Below, piece by piece: positions 36,052 to 44,464 of a DNA stretch of 51,168 nt (position 1 is its first letter; the number at the start of each line of letters is the position of its first letter). The stretch comes from Candidatus Nitrotoga sp. LAW (GTDB taxonomy: Bacteria; Pseudomonadota; Gammaproteobacteria; Burkholderiales; Gallionellaceae). The notes below the pieces were generated by a model that worked only from the letters and a program-made list of their open reading frames with translations, did no database searches and had not been told where the DNA came from. The stretch spans positions 1 to 51,168 of the forward strand of contig QFXI01000024.1 of the NCBI GenBank assembly GCA_003402315.1, in the 5' to 3' direction. The position numbers and the translations under genes were made by a program.

Positions 36052-36273
36052 TCAGGAAGCTGCCTGGCTCATTATGCGAAGGGCTGCGGTAGTAACAGGA
36101 TTACCTCCCACGCCCCATTCGCCGGAGGGGACATCTTCGATAATCACCCAACAAACTGATCGCAGACCTTCACCTTCCACCGATACCACCGCATCTGTGA
36201 CCTTGCGGATGATTTCCTGTTTCTGGGCAACGGACAGAAAGCCGCTGATTCCCTTGATTTGCACGAGTGGCAT
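36052..36273 (-). CDS. 4-oxalocrotonate tautomerase-family protein
   Basis: A 73-aa protein beginning Met-Pro (MPLVQIKGISGF), where the exposed Pro is the catalytic base after Met removal. The helix SVAQKQEIIRKVTDAVVSVE and strand VCWVIIEDVPSGEWGVGG match the family, with the active-site Arg position replaced or shifted. AAAGGA precedes the ATG. The substrate is unknown; the gene stands beside an AhpD-like gene on the same strand. Confidence 0.85.
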   Translation of the reverse strand: MPLVQIKGISGFLSVAQKQEIIRKVTDAVVSVEGEGLRSVCWVIIEDVPSGEWGVGGNPVTTAALRIMSQAAS

Positions 36274-36337
36274 GTTTGTTCCTTTCAGTTATTAGTTGAA
36301 TCCTGATTCATAAATCGGTAAACCCCTGCGGGGTGTT

Positions 36338-36919
36338 TCAGTGCTTGCAGGAAGCACACTCGCCCGGGATTACCCATGCTTCACCGGCAAATGCGTCATC
36401 GAGAGGCGTATCGGTCAGATGATTGACGTAATTGCTCAGGGTTTTCATGGTGACCCCCAGAACAACTTCCATCGCATGTTGCTGTGTGTAGCCAGCGGCA
36501 AAGAAATCCTTAAGTTCCCGGCTATTCGCAACCCAGCCGCGCTCACGAACGACTGCTTTTGCAAACAACGCCAGCGCATTCAGTTTGAGATTCGGCACGG
36601 GTTGGGTATTGCGCAATGCGGAGATAATCTCAACCGGAACCTTGACCATGTTTCTGGCAAGGAATGAATGCGCCGCCACGCAGTATTCGCAACGGTTCTC
36701 GACACTAGCCGAGATCAGTACGACCTGTTGTTCTGCGGGTGTGAGTGAGCTTTGTTCGAGCAAGGCTCCCAGTTGTTTATAGGCTTGCAAGGCAGTTGGC
36801 GCTTCGGCCAGATGTGCGTAGAGATTAGGGATGAATCCCAAGCCCTTGTTGGCAGCTTCGAGTATGGGTACGGCACCCACAGGTGCTGATGCGATTGTAT
36901 GCAGCTTGAATGTGCTCAC
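36338..36919 (-). CDS. AhpD-like/carboxymuconolactone decarboxylase-family protein
   Basis: A 193-aa protein with the AhpD core VVLISASVENRCEYCVAAHS and a CxxC pair, followed by a His-containing turn. It ends in CASCKH, a second Cys pair outside the usual fold. The GTG start at 36919 is preceded by AGGAGA. Its 120-bp leader is repeated upstream of a dead copy of this gene at 43.3 kb. Probably a thiol-dependent peroxidase or related enzyme. Confidence 0.83.
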   Translation of the reverse strand: MSTFKLHTIASAPVGAVPILEAANKGLGFIPNLYAHLAEAPTALQAYKQLGALLEQSSLTPAEQQVVLISASVENRCEYCVAAHSFLARNMVKVPVEIISALRNTQPVPNLKLNALALFAKAVVRERGWVANSRELKDFFAAGYTQQHAMEVVLGVTMKTLSNYVNHLTDTPLDDAFAGEAWVIPGECASCKH

Positions 36920-37026
36920 GACGGTCTCCTGAATTAGTTAAGCAACGACATGTTGCTAGAACGTATTCTCGGGCGATGGAGTGAATGTCTCCATAATCGC
37001 AAACACGGGATTTATGTCTGATCGTC
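36904..37026 (-). promoter_or_regulatory. Leader copy A of a duplicated control region
   Basis: About 120 bp upstream of the AhpD-like gene, similar along its length to 43363-43485. It holds two dyads: AGCAAC-n5-GTTGCT (36941-36957) and GGAG-n7-CTCC (36978-36992), and ends at TTTATGTCTGATCGTCC. Both dyads are kept in the other copy, the second with different inner bases, which suggests selection on a protein-binding or RNA structure. Confidence 0.65.
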
Positions 37027-37042
37027 CGGATATCGTTGGCGT

Positions 37043-37230
37043 GCAAAATCCGCATATTTCAAACGCGATGTCACCCGGATGGCGATTGAGGAAATCAATG
37101 CGCTGACCGACCTTGAAGTCGAACTCGTCGAATTCAAGGAAGGGAGCGTGATCAAGGATTTGCAGTTCACGGTTAAGCGACCGAAGCAGCTGGCGCTTGA
37201 ACTCGATCCTCCGTTCATCGCAAGGTATAC
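37043..37230 (+). pseudogene. Remnant of a RepB (Rep_3) plasmid initiator
   Basis: The frame reads SAYFKRDVTRMAIEEINALT, DLEVELVEFKEGSVIKDLQF and TVKRPKQLAL. This is the end of the second winged-helix domain of Rep_3-type initiators, with the AxxEINxLTD signature. No start or N-terminal domain remains, and the frame then runs into unrelated sequence. It indicates a past plasmid insertion different from the RepA block at 10 kb. Confidence 0.7.
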
Positions 37231-37359
37231 CGGCGTTTGTAACGCTCTGGCGGCGAGGTCCACTGCAGGCCGAGCATCGAAAGCAGCATGCGAACCTTGT
37301 GGCTGGTGCCAGACAGGGGCTTAGTGGCGCTGGATCATCCGATTCTCCTCGGGCATAGG

Positions 37360-38655
37360 TCAGCAGAACGATTCATGCTGCACGCGCTCCGGCGCGATGC
37401 CGAGCCGGTTTGTGGCGGTTCGCACGGCATTGATCAGCGCGATCGGGCCACAGACGTAAAACACCGCATCTCCTGCAGCACGGTGCAGCACTTCCGCAAC
37501 ATCGAGGCGCTGGTGGCCCGGCACGCGGCTTAAATAGGTGAAATATCCGTTCGTAAATTCGGCTGCGAGTTGGTCGCGGTAGGCCATATCAACGGGGCTC
37601 CTCCCCGTGTAGTGCAGTTCGAGCGGTATGTCGCGCCGCCTCAGTGCCTGTGCCATGGCCTTGATCGGCGCGATGCCGATGCCCCCGGCAATCAGTACCG
37701 CAGGGCGCGAATCGGCGTGCAGAGGAAAGTGGTTGCCCGGCGGGGCGACGCGCAGCCGCGTGCCGATCTGCCAAGTCTCGTGGATCGCCTGTGAGCCGCC
37801 GCGTCCGTCGCTCTCGCGAAGCACGGCAATCTCGTACATGTCGTGGTGTCCGGGCTCCGTCACGAGCGAATACTGTCGAGTGACCACTGATCTGTCGGCT
37901 AGGCGCACCGGCACGTCGAGGTGTGCACCGGCCTCCGCCAGTGGCAGCTCGCCCCAGTCTTCGGTACGCAACTCGTAGGCGCGGATGTGCGGAGTCAACT
38001 GGCGGATGCCGGTAATTGCGAGCACAAGTTCACCGTTACCGATCGGTTCTTCTGGACGTGCATTTCGCTGCGAAGCTTGTGCAGTGAGTGCGGGCGTGGC
38101 TTCCCTGATCCGTTGCGCGACTTCGTCTTCCGTATAGCGGGGGGTAATGTACTTCGGGCAGTTCCAGTCGAAACCTTCGATGCGGATGACGATGCCGCGC
38201 TCAACGCGTGCCCGGTAGTGGGGATTGTCGAGACGTGCCAGCAGTTCGGAATCGTCATCCTCGTAGATCACCCGCGCCCGGCCGAAGATCTTCAGCCGGG
38301 CCTGGTGCGGGTAGTCCATCAGAAACAGACTAACGCGGTCGTCGCCTGCCAGGTTGCCCGTCGAGATGTACTGCCGGTTTCCGGAAAAATCGGCGTAGCC
38401 GATCATGCGCGCGTCGAGCACCTTGAGGAAGCCGGACGGCCCGCCGCGATGCTGGACATAAGGCCACCCGGCCTCGCTCACCGTGCCAAGATAGAAACTG
38501 TCGCGCGCCTCGATGAAAGCGATCTCGTGCGGGCCGAGCACGGGCTCCTGTGCCGGTTCCTGCTCGTGACGGCAATAGGTCTCGCGGCTTCCCATGTGCG
38601 TCTGTACCGCCTTGACGTTCGCGGTGAATGCAATATTGGCAAATGCGCTGGTCAT
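37360..38655 (-). CDS. PNPOx-like domain fused to ferredoxin-reductase-type flavoprotein
   Basis: A 431-aa protein. Residues about 40-180 form a pyridoxamine-phosphate-oxidase-like split barrel (FIEARDSFYLGTVSEAGWPY; GFLKVLDARMIGYADFSGNR). Residues about 205-431 are a ferredoxin-NADP reductase-like part with the FAD motif TRQYSLVTEP and NAD(P) motif LIAGGIGIAPIKAMAQAL and YVCGPIALI. Related proteins usually continue into a 2Fe-2S domain; here the frame ends at QHESFC. It is co-directional with the AhpD-like gene upstream and probably activated by the divergent LysR protein. AAGGAG precedes the ATG. Confidence 0.82.
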   Translation of the reverse strand: MTSAFANIAFTANVKAVQTHMGSRETYCRHEQEPAQEPVLGPHEIAFIEARDSFYLGTVSEAGWPYVQHRGGPSGFLKVLDARMIGYADFSGNRQYISTGNLAGDDRVSLFLMDYPHQARLKIFGRARVIYEDDDSELLARLDNPHYRARVERGIVIRIEGFDWNCPKYITPRYTEDEVAQRIREATPALTAQASQRNARPEEPIGNGELVLAITGIRQLTPHIRAYELRTEDWGELPLAEAGAHLDVPVRLADRSVVTRQYSLVTEPGHHDMYEIAVLRESDGRGGSQAIHETWQIGTRLRVAPPGNHFPLHADSRPAVLIAGGIGIAPIKAMAQALRRRDIPLELHYTGRSPVDMAYRDQLAAEFTNGYFTYLSRVPGHQRLDVAEVLHRAAGDAVFYVCGPIALINAVRTATNRLGIAPERVQHESFC

Positions 38656-38712
38656 GGAAGTCTCCTTTTCGTTAAGGCGGAAGGGGAGCCCCCTTCCGCT
38701 GTCGCTTCAATC

Positions 38713-39258
38713 TCAGGCAGCGTGCTTCAGTTCGACCTTCGGGAAGTCGATGTCGACGCGGCTGGCCTTGCCGATGATGTTCGTCAGGATGTTCATGCCG
38801 ACGTGGGTGATGATTTCGACGATTTCCGCATCGCTGTAGCCAGCGCTGCGCACGTCGGCCAGTTCGGCGTTAGTGATGTCGCCGGTGTTCGCGACGAGAG
38901 CACGGGCGAACTTCACGGCGGATGCAGCCTTGGCATCCTGGCTGGTGCCGGCACGGTTGGCTTCGATCTCGGCACCGTTGAGGCCGGCCTTGTGACCGAT
39001 CGCGGTGTGCGCCGACAGGCAGTATTCGCAGGCGTTCTGTTGTGCCAGTGCGAGGGCGATGCGTTCGCGGGTCTGCGGGTCGAGGCTGCCACCGTTTGCG
39101 ATTCCGTGCAGGCCGAGAAATGCCTTGAGTGCCTCCGGCGAATTGGCGAACACCTTGAGGAAGTTCGGAACGATTCCGAGCTGCGACTGGATCGCGTCGA
39201 AAAGCGCCTTTTGTTCGGCGTTGGCGGTTTCGTGCGTGACGACGTTGATGCGGGCCAT
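38713..39258 (-). CDS. AhpD-like/carboxymuconolactone decarboxylase-family protein
   Basis: A 181-aa protein with the AhpD-like core RERIALALAQQNACEYCLSA, a CxxC-His redox centre, and the extended fold AEIVEIITHVGMNILTNIIG. GGAG before the ATG at 39258 fixes the start (AAAGGAGATACATC). It is the first gene after the divergent LysR regulator and is followed by the PNPOx-reductase gene; the pair could reduce peroxides or quinone-like compounds. Confidence 0.87.
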   Translation of the reverse strand: MARINVVTHETANAEQKALFDAIQSQLGIVPNFLKVFANSPEALKAFLGLHGIANGGSLDPQTRERIALALAQQNACEYCLSAHTAIGHKAGLNGAEIEANRAGTSQDAKAASAVKFARALVANTGDITNAELADVRSAGYSDAEIVEIITHVGMNILTNIIGKASRVDIDFPKVELKHAA

Positions 39259-39389
39259 GATGTATCTCCTTTGCGTGATGTAGTGGTTTAAGTGTCGCCG
39301 TGTTGCCGACGGTTCCAACTTTACCTATGGCTATGCAAAATAAGAATATACGTATAATGCAATTGATTCTTTCGAATAACGGAATAAAC

Positions 39390-40289
39390 ATGAACCGCTT
39401 TCATCTCATGAACGTCTTTGTCGCCGTTGCCGAAGCCGAGAGCTTTGCCGGCGGAGCTCGGCGCCTGAAGATGTCGCCGCCCGCAGTGACACGCGCCGTG
39501 GTGGCTCTGGAAGAGCGACTTGGGGTGCGCTTGCTCACCCGTACAACGCGCGTCGTGCGCGTGACCGAAGCCGGCGCGCGCTACCTTGAGGACGCGCGTC
39601 GCATCATGATCGAGATGGAGGAGGCCGATGCCACCGCAGCGGGCATCAACGCGACCCCGCGCGGGCAACTGGCGGTCACGGCACCGGCACTCTTCGGCAA
39701 GCTGTATGTGATGCCGATCATTACCGAGTATCAGTCTGCCTTTGAACAGACGACGGTGTCGGCACTGTTTGTTGATCGTGTCGTGAACTTCATGGATGAG
39801 GGCATGGACGTTGGCGTCCGCATCGGTCAGTTGCCAGATTCGTCACTACGCGCCATCCGCGTTGGGCGTGTGCGCCGAGTCGTGGTTGGAGCGCCAACTT
39901 ATCTCGAAAAGTATGGAATTCCGCAAACACCCGGTGAATTGGCAGAGCATCGCCTCGTCGCATCGAGCGGGATCTCGCCGACGAACGATTGGGGATTCCA
40001 TTTTGCTGGCGAAAAGCTGACGGTTCGCGTGCAACCGCGCATCGTCGCGAACACCAACGACGGGCCGCTGGAAGCCGCGCGCCAAGGCTACGGACTAACG
40101 CGCCTGCTGTCCTACCAAGTGGCGCCGCAACTCGCTTCGAGCGAACTGAAAACCGTTCTTGGAGATTATGAAGGCCCCGATCTGCCGGTGTATGTCATTC
40201 ATAGCGAAGGGCGACACAGATCGGCGAAGGTCCGCAGCTTCGTCGATCTCGCAGTCGAGCGTCTGCGTGCGGACAAAGCGCTGAACTAG
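39390..40289 (+). CDS. LysR-family transcriptional regulator
   Basis: A 299-aa regulator with the N-terminal helix-turn-helix (FVAVAEAESFAGGARRLKMS, PPAVTRAVVALEERLGVRLL) and a C-terminal ligand-binding domain (VDRVVNFMDEGMDVGVRIGQ). It is divergent from the AhpD-like gene, with 130 bp between starts, the usual geometry for LysR control of a target operon. The ATG at 39390 was chosen because the HTH begins within the normal distance; earlier in-frame codons at 39300-39360 lie in the promoter region. Confidence 0.88.
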   Translation: MNRFHLMNVFVAVAEAESFAGGARRLKMSPPAVTRAVVALEERLGVRLLTRTTRVVRVTEAGARYLEDARRIMIEMEEADATAAGINATPRGQLAVTAPALFGKLYVMPIITEYQSAFEQTTVSALFVDRVVNFMDEGMDVGVRIGQLPDSSLRAIRVGRVRRVVVGAPTYLEKYGIPQTPGELAEHRLVASSGISPTNDWGFHFAGEKLTVRVQPRIVANTNDGPLEAARQGYGLTRLLSYQVAPQLASSELKTVLGDYEGPDLPVYVIHSEGRHRSAKVRSFVDLAVERLRADKALN

Positions 40290-40302
40290 GAAGCAAAACC
40301 GT

Positions 40303-40812
40303 TCACCAGTATTTCGGATAGCGATCCGCACGCGTCGCATTGTTGTAGATCAGTGCGACGGCAATCAGCAGACATGCTCCGGCCAGCGTAGGGAATAACA
40401 AAAATCCCCAGGACGGCTGTGCCAGAAAGATGATCACCGGATTCGACCCTGCGGGAGGATGGACAGTACGGGTGAGCATCATGAGCGCAATGGCAGCGCC
40501 GACGGCACATGCCGCCGTCCACCAGTGCGGGCCCAACAGCGCCATGAACGCCAGCCCCGTGGCGGAACTGATCAGGTGGCCCAGCAACACATTCCGGGGC
40601 TGCGAGAACGGCACATCCGGATAGCCGAACACCAGAACGCAAGATGCGCCGAACGAGCCGAGCAACAACGAGGTGGTGTATATATCCGAAAAAAAGGCGA
40701 GGATCGCGATCGCCAGGAAGCCGCCCAATCCTGCGAGGGCGGCTGCCCGGAAATCAGCTTTCGGGGGCAGCGGCATGTCGTCGCCCCGTAATTTCCGCAA
40801 GAATGCAAACAT
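40303..40812 (-). CDS. HPP-family membrane protein
   Basis: A 169-aa membrane protein with about five hydrophobic segments and the signatures of the HPP family: LLGSFGASCVLVFGYPDVPF, SQPRNVLLGHLISS and TVHPPAGSNPVI, where the HPP triplet gives the name. Some members carry nitrite. It is convergent with the LysR gene and 70 nt downstream of the SDR gene on the same strand. Substrate not readable from sequence. Confidence 0.87.
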   Translation of the reverse strand: MFAFLRKLRGDDMPLPPKADFRAAALAGLGGFLAIAILAFFSDIYTTSLLLGSFGASCVLVFGYPDVPFSQPRNVLLGHLISSATGLAFMALLGPHWWTAACAVGAAIALMMLTRTVHPPAGSNPVIIFLAQPSWGFLLFPTLAGACLLIAVALIYNNATRADRYPKYW

Positions 40813-40884
40813 CGGTTTACCTTTCCTGATTCGATATTCGAACGCTGATCATCGCAGATAAAAGAATGCGAGCCGGGCCGGCCT

Positions 40885-41652
40885 TCAATTGCGCCCGGCG
40901 ATCACGCCGCCGTCGACATCCCAGATCGCTCCCGTCACCCAGCTCGCATCGTCGCCAAGCAAGAAGTCGATGGTTTTTGCCACGTCCTCCGGCGTGCCTA
41001 TTCTTCCGATAGGGTGGAAGCCGTTGAACGACGCCAGTGTTTCGTCGATTTTGCCCGGATCGATGAATGACTTGTAAATAGGCGTGTTGACCACGGCGGG
41101 CGAAACCGCGTTTACTCGAATATTGTGGTCGGCCAGTTCCATCGCCATATGTTGTGTGAGCGCGTGCAATCCGGCCTTCGCCATCGAGTAGGCGGAGGAA
41201 GGCGTTGCCTTGATCGCTTGCTTCGCCCACATCGACCCGATATGCACGATCGAACCGCCGCCGTTTTCCCTCATGTTCTTCGCGACAGCCTGCGAAACGA
41301 AGAAGGCGGCGCGGTTCAAGCCCATGTATGTGTCATAGTCCTGCTGGGTATGCTCAAGGAATGGGGTCGGCTTGAAGTAGCCCGCCGCATTGACCAGGTA
41401 TTTGATGTGACGGCTATGGTCTTCAGCAAAAGCCACAACGCGCTGCACCCCATCCGGCTCGTACAGGTTGGCTTGTATTATTTCAACCGTGCCGGATGCG
41501 GAAAGCTCGCGCGTTGCCGATGCCAGCTTCTCCGCTGTACTGCCCAAGATGACGGTCGCGATGCCGCGCGCCGACAACAGCTTTGCGGTCGCAAGGCCCA
41601 TGCCACTGGAGCCGCCGACAATCATGGCGATGGGGTGATTGATATTTTTCAT
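40885..41652 (-). CDS. SDR-family oxidoreductase
   Basis: A 255-aa short-chain dehydrogenase: the NAD(P) motif is [20 protein letters not shown] is in [13 protein letters not shown], the catalytic Ser is in [13 protein letters not shown], and the Tyr-x3-Lys is in [13 protein letters not shown]. The first Gly of the usual TGxxxGxG is replaced by VGG. AAGGAG precedes the ATG at 41652. Substrate unknown; neighbours suggest stress or aromatic metabolism. Confidence 0.86.
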   Translation of the reverse strand: MKNINHPIAMIVGGSSGMGLATAKLLSARGIATVILGSTAEKLASATRELSASGTVEIIQANLYEPDGVQRVVAFAEDHSRHIKYLVNAAGYFKPTPFLEHTQQDYDTYMGLNRAAFFVSQAVAKNMRENGGGSIVHIGSMWAKQAIKATPSSAYSMAKAGLHALTQHMAMELADHNIRVNAVSPAVVNTPIYKSFIDPGKIDETLASFNGFHPIGRIGTPEDVAKTIDFLLGDDASWVTGAIWDVDGGVIAGRN

Positions 41653-41707
41653 GGTGTTAACTCCTTAAGTGTTGAAAGTGACTTTAATTTGTTGCCGGAA
41701 TACAGAG

Positions 41708-42154
41708 CTAGCTACCCTTGCCGCCGGACTGAAGGGAAAGCAGATTGAGTAACATCTGTTCAACTTTTTCCAGATGTTGGATCGATTTCACATCGGAGGG
41801 GTTCGATCTTTTTACAGATGCAATTGCCTGCCCGAGAGTCGCCGGGTAGTCGATTTTTTCATCGGCGGACAGTGAAACTCCATTAAATTTCCCGAAATGG
41901 GGCGCACTGAAATTCAGCATTTGCTCGCCGTCAAAGACGCCTGCGTCATATAGCTTGCGCCCCAGCGTATTAATCTCGTTCCAGCTGATGTTGTGCAGAT
42001 CGTAATCGGCAAGGATATCTTTTGCCGCAGATGACTTTTCGGTATTGACAAGCAAGAATTGAAAAGCGGGAACTTCGGTTGAGCCGCCATTTTGCGCAGT
42101 TTGTCCGTGTCGGATCGGCGGGGTGTAACTGGTATCAGCAGGCTGAATTTTCAT
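41708..42154 (-). CDS. Protein of unknown function
   Basis: A 148-aa soluble protein. After a Pro/Gly-rich start (MKIQPADTSYTPPIRHGQTA) it has a likely helical part (KDILADYDLHNISWNEINTL, GRKLYDAGVFDGEQML) and a helical end (IQHLEKVEQMLLNLLSLQSG). The pattern hints at a small EF-hand-like or flagellar/virulence-adjacent protein, but no motif is complete, so I do not assign it. GGAG lies 9 nt before the ATG. It sits between the SDR and the hydrolase genes. Confidence 0.65.
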   Translation of the reverse strand: MKIQPADTSYTPPIRHGQTAQNGGSTEVPAFQFLLVNTEKSSAAKDILADYDLHNISWNEINTLGRKLYDAGVFDGEQMLNFSAPHFGKFNGVSLSADEKIDYPATLGQAIASVKRSNPSDVKSIQHLEKVEQMLLNLLSLQSGGKGS

Positions 42155-42202
42155 TTTGGCGGCTCCTGTTGGTTTTGGAAAATGACTGATGCCGATTTCG
42201 GC

Positions 42203-42955
42203 CTATTTGCCCTTGCCTATTTTTTCGACCGCCTGTGCGGTATTCCAGTTGGCATTGGCCAAGTAACGGAAATTCACCAGCGCCGCCTCATAACCGTTTC
42301 CTTCCGGCAACTCTGCGGCAGCAGTGGCATCGGTCACTACTGCTACTTCGAACCCCTGCTCCAACAGTTCGCGCAGGTGGGATTCGGTGCACAGGTTGGC
42401 GGACATTCCGGCCAGGATCACTTTATCGATTCCGCGTTTGCGCAGTTGCAGCACCAGATCATTGGTCTCCGGTCCGTACAGCTTGTGCGGGCTGGTCACA
42501 ACAGTCTTGCCGTCTTCGATATATGGTTTGTACTGATTCAGCCAGTCCGCGCCGGAATCCTTAAAGCCTGCGGTTGTCAAGGCACCCTTGCGGTCGAACA
42601 TGCCGATCTTGTGCATCAACGTTTCCAGCGCGCCCTCGAATTTCCATTCATGATCGTGCTGATAGTAATAATGCGGCGAGATGAATACCGGCAAACCCTT
42701 GGCCTTAGCCGCCTTGAACAGTTGCTCGATGTGCCCGACCGTCCCGTTTTTCTCCACGCTCTTGCCGACTACGCCCCAGGTCACCCCCTTAGGACTCAGG
42801 AAGTCATTCTGCGGATCGGTAACGACCAGCGCTGTCCGCGCAGGGTCTATGGTCATGCCGGGATTGGGCAATTCGGCCCAGGCGCTCGAGGTGATCGCCA
42901 TCAGCATAGCTAGGGCTACTGCCGTTTTTTTGATCGGATTAAAGACTGTTTTCAT
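42203..42955 (-). CDS. Exported isochorismatase-like cysteine hydrolase
   Basis: A 250-aa protein with a signal peptide (cleavage near SSAWA-ELPN), unusual for this family. The cysteine-hydrolase triad is visible as D in VVTDPQNDFLSP, Lys in TVVTSPHKLYGPETNDL and Cys in LAGMSANLCTESHLRELLE. It probably hydrolyses an amide or ester in the periplasm. It lies upstream of the unknown 148-aa protein gene on the same strand and downstream of glutaredoxin. Confidence 0.85.
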   Translation of the reverse strand: MKTVFNPIKKTAVALAMLMAITSSAWAELPNPGMTIDPARTALVVTDPQNDFLSPKGVTWGVVGKSVEKNGTVGHIEQLFKAAKAKGLPVFISPHYYYQHDHEWKFEGALETLMHKIGMFDRKGALTTAGFKDSGADWLNQYKPYIEDGKTVVTSPHKLYGPETNDLVLQLRKRGIDKVILAGMSANLCTESHLRELLEQGFEVAVVTDATAAAELPEGNGYEAALVNFRYLANANWNTAQAVEKIGKGK

Positions 42956-42988
42956 GATTGCTCCTTGGTTGTCGTTGAGTTAATGGAG

Positions 42989-43243
42989 TTATTGCTGGGT
43001 TAATGCCTCGAACACGCCGTTCGAGATATTTCGGGATAGCTCGGTGAAGCCGCCGATAGACTGGCTGCCCACAAAAATCTGCGGGATGGTGCGTTGCACT
43101 GAACGTGCCATGACCTCCGCGACCAGTTCGGGACGCTCTTCGAGGCTGATTTCCTGAAACGGGAGGCCTCTGCTACTGAGCAGCATCTTGGCTTCGATGC
43201 AGTAAGCGCAATGCTTCTTTGTGTAAATCGTGATCTCGGACAT
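42989..43243 (-). CDS. Glutaredoxin (GrxC-like)
   Basis: An 84-aa glutaredoxin with the active site KKHCAYCIEAK (C12 and C15), a dithiol CxYC type, and the glutathione-binding TIPQIFVGSQSIGGFTEL containing the cis-Pro. GGAG lies 9 nt before the ATG at 43243. The open frame extends upstream into a dead AhpD-like gene, so transcription may come from that gene's conserved leader. Confidence 0.92.
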   Translation of the reverse strand: MSEITIYTKKHCAYCIEAKMLLSSRGLPFQEISLEERPELVAEVMARSVQRTIPQIFVGSQSIGGFTELSRNISNGVFEALTQQ

Positions 43244-43287
43244 TGATTCGGTCTCCTGCGATGGAATTGCCAGTGTTTGCAGCAGGC

Positions 43288-43375
43288 TTAGTCGTCTGGC
43301 ATCTCCCATGCCTCGCGACTGAAAGCCTCGTCCGGCGGGGGCGGATTCGATTGTGTGCAGTTTGAACGGGTTCAT
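43288..43375 (-). pseudogene. AhpD-like gene remnant with large internal deletion
   Basis: The start MNPFKLHTIESAPAG matches the start of the gene at 36.9 kb (MSTFKLHTIASAPVG), and a second frame reads DEAFSREAWEMPDD-stop at 43288, matching its end (DDAFAGEAWVIPGEC). About 165 codons between them are missing. The leader is intact (copy B) and the remnant now sits between that promoter and the glutaredoxin gene. Confidence 0.8.
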
Positions 43376-43485
43376 GACAGTCTCCTGAATGAGTTAGGCA
43401 ACGGTATGTTGCTGTGACCCATTATCAGGATTAGGAGGGTGCGCCTCCATGACCGGTAAAGCGGAATTTATGTCCGATCGTCCAA
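43363..43485 (-). promoter_or_regulatory. Leader copy B of a duplicated control region
   Basis: Matches copy A (36904-37026) through TCTCCTGAAT, the dyad GGCAAC-n5-GTTGCT (43397-43413), a second dyad GGAGG-n5-CCTCC (43434-43448) and ATTTATGTCCGATCGTCC. It lies between the AhpD remnant/glutaredoxin and the AraC gene, so it may be that regulator's target. Confidence 0.65.
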
Positions 43486-43528
43486 GAAGGCGAACGATGG
43501 TGGGAGAAATATCAGTGGTGAGAGGTGT

Positions 43529-44452
43529 CTATGGAGAGTGTTCTGCGGAGCGAATTTTCCCGGGTGTAATGCCGGTTATTCGCTTGAACGCTTTGCGAAA
43601 CGCGGCTTCGGATTCATAGCCGCACCTCATCGCGACATCCAGCATGTTGGCGCGTTCGTCCGTCAGCATGGCGCTCGCCATCTGCATGCGCCAGGTCGCG
43701 ACGAATTCCATCGGCGGCATGCTGACCAGTTGCGTGAAGCGTTCCGAGAATACTGAGCGCGACTGGCAGGTGAGACTTGCCATGCGCTCCACTGTCCAGG
43801 TTTCGGCGGGCTTATCGATGAAGGCCGTGACGGCAGTGCGCAGATGTTCGTCCGCCAGCGCCGCCAGCAGCGGCGACAAGCTGGGATCGTGATGCAACGT
43901 GTGGCGGATGACGTACAGAAACAGCGTGTCCGATAGGCGGTCGAGGATCGCGGCCACCCCGAGATCGTTCAACGTCGCCTCCTCGGTCATCATCTGGATC
44001 AGGTTGCGCACCTGTCGCCCCACTGGGCTGCGATCCGGGCGGATCAGCATGAAGTCCGGGAACGAGGCGAGCAGCAGGCGGCGGACATGCGCCGGCAGGC
44101 GCAGCTGCCCGCACAGCAGACCGGCGCCGGGCGCTTGCTTGTCCAGCGGCGCGGGTTGCGAATAATCGAAGGGTTGCTGCGGGATGACGGGGTGTGCGCT
44201 GAAGACGTGCGCCGCATCGTGCGGGAAGAAGGCGATGTCGCCGACGTGCATCTTAGTCGGCGCTTTGCCATTATCCGGCATATGTATCCACGCCTCGCCG
44301 TTGCACACCAGATGGAAGGTGGTGGCATCGCTGCCGCCGGGTCTGGACATGTGCCAGGCATCGCACAATTGGCCGACGTAATACACCACGGATCCGAGAT
44401 GCAAATGGCGCAGGAGGTCGTTGATATACTGTGTGGCAGTCGGTTTTGTCAT
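43529..44452 (-). CDS. AraC-family regulator with cupin domain
   Basis: A 307-aa regulator. The N-terminal half is a cupin-type sensor (TTFHLVCNGEAWIHMPDNGK; MHVGDIAFFPHDAAHVF). The C-terminal 100 residues carry two helix-turn-helix motifs, with WTVERMASLTCQSRSVFSER and MLDVAMRCGYESEAAFRKAF and the ending ITGITPGKIR. Cupin-AraC proteins often control nearby AhpD-like and oxidoreductase genes. It is upstream of and co-directional with the glutaredoxin group; the two dyads of leader copy B lie between. Confidence 0.9.
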   Translation of the reverse strand: MTKPTATQYINDLLRHLHLGSVVYYVGQLCDAWHMSRPGGSDATTFHLVCNGEAWIHMPDNGKAPTKMHVGDIAFFPHDAAHVFSAHPVIPQQPFDYSQPAPLDKQAPGAGLLCGQLRLPAHVRRLLLASFPDFMLIRPDRSPVGRQVRNLIQMMTEEATLNDLGVAAILDRLSDTLFLYVIRHTLHHDPSLSPLLAALADEHLRTAVTAFIDKPAETWTVERMASLTCQSRSVFSERFTQLVSMPPMEFVATWRMQMASAMLTDERANMLDVAMRCGYESEAAFRKAFKRITGITPGKIRSAEHSP

Positions 44453-44464
44453 GGTAAATTAGGG

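Noticed and set aside
37921-39291. A 456-codon plus-strand open frame
   Set aside because: It lies opposite two well-supported minus-strand genes (PNPOx-reductase and AhpD-like) and has no domain or ribosome site; it is a high-GC shadow frame.
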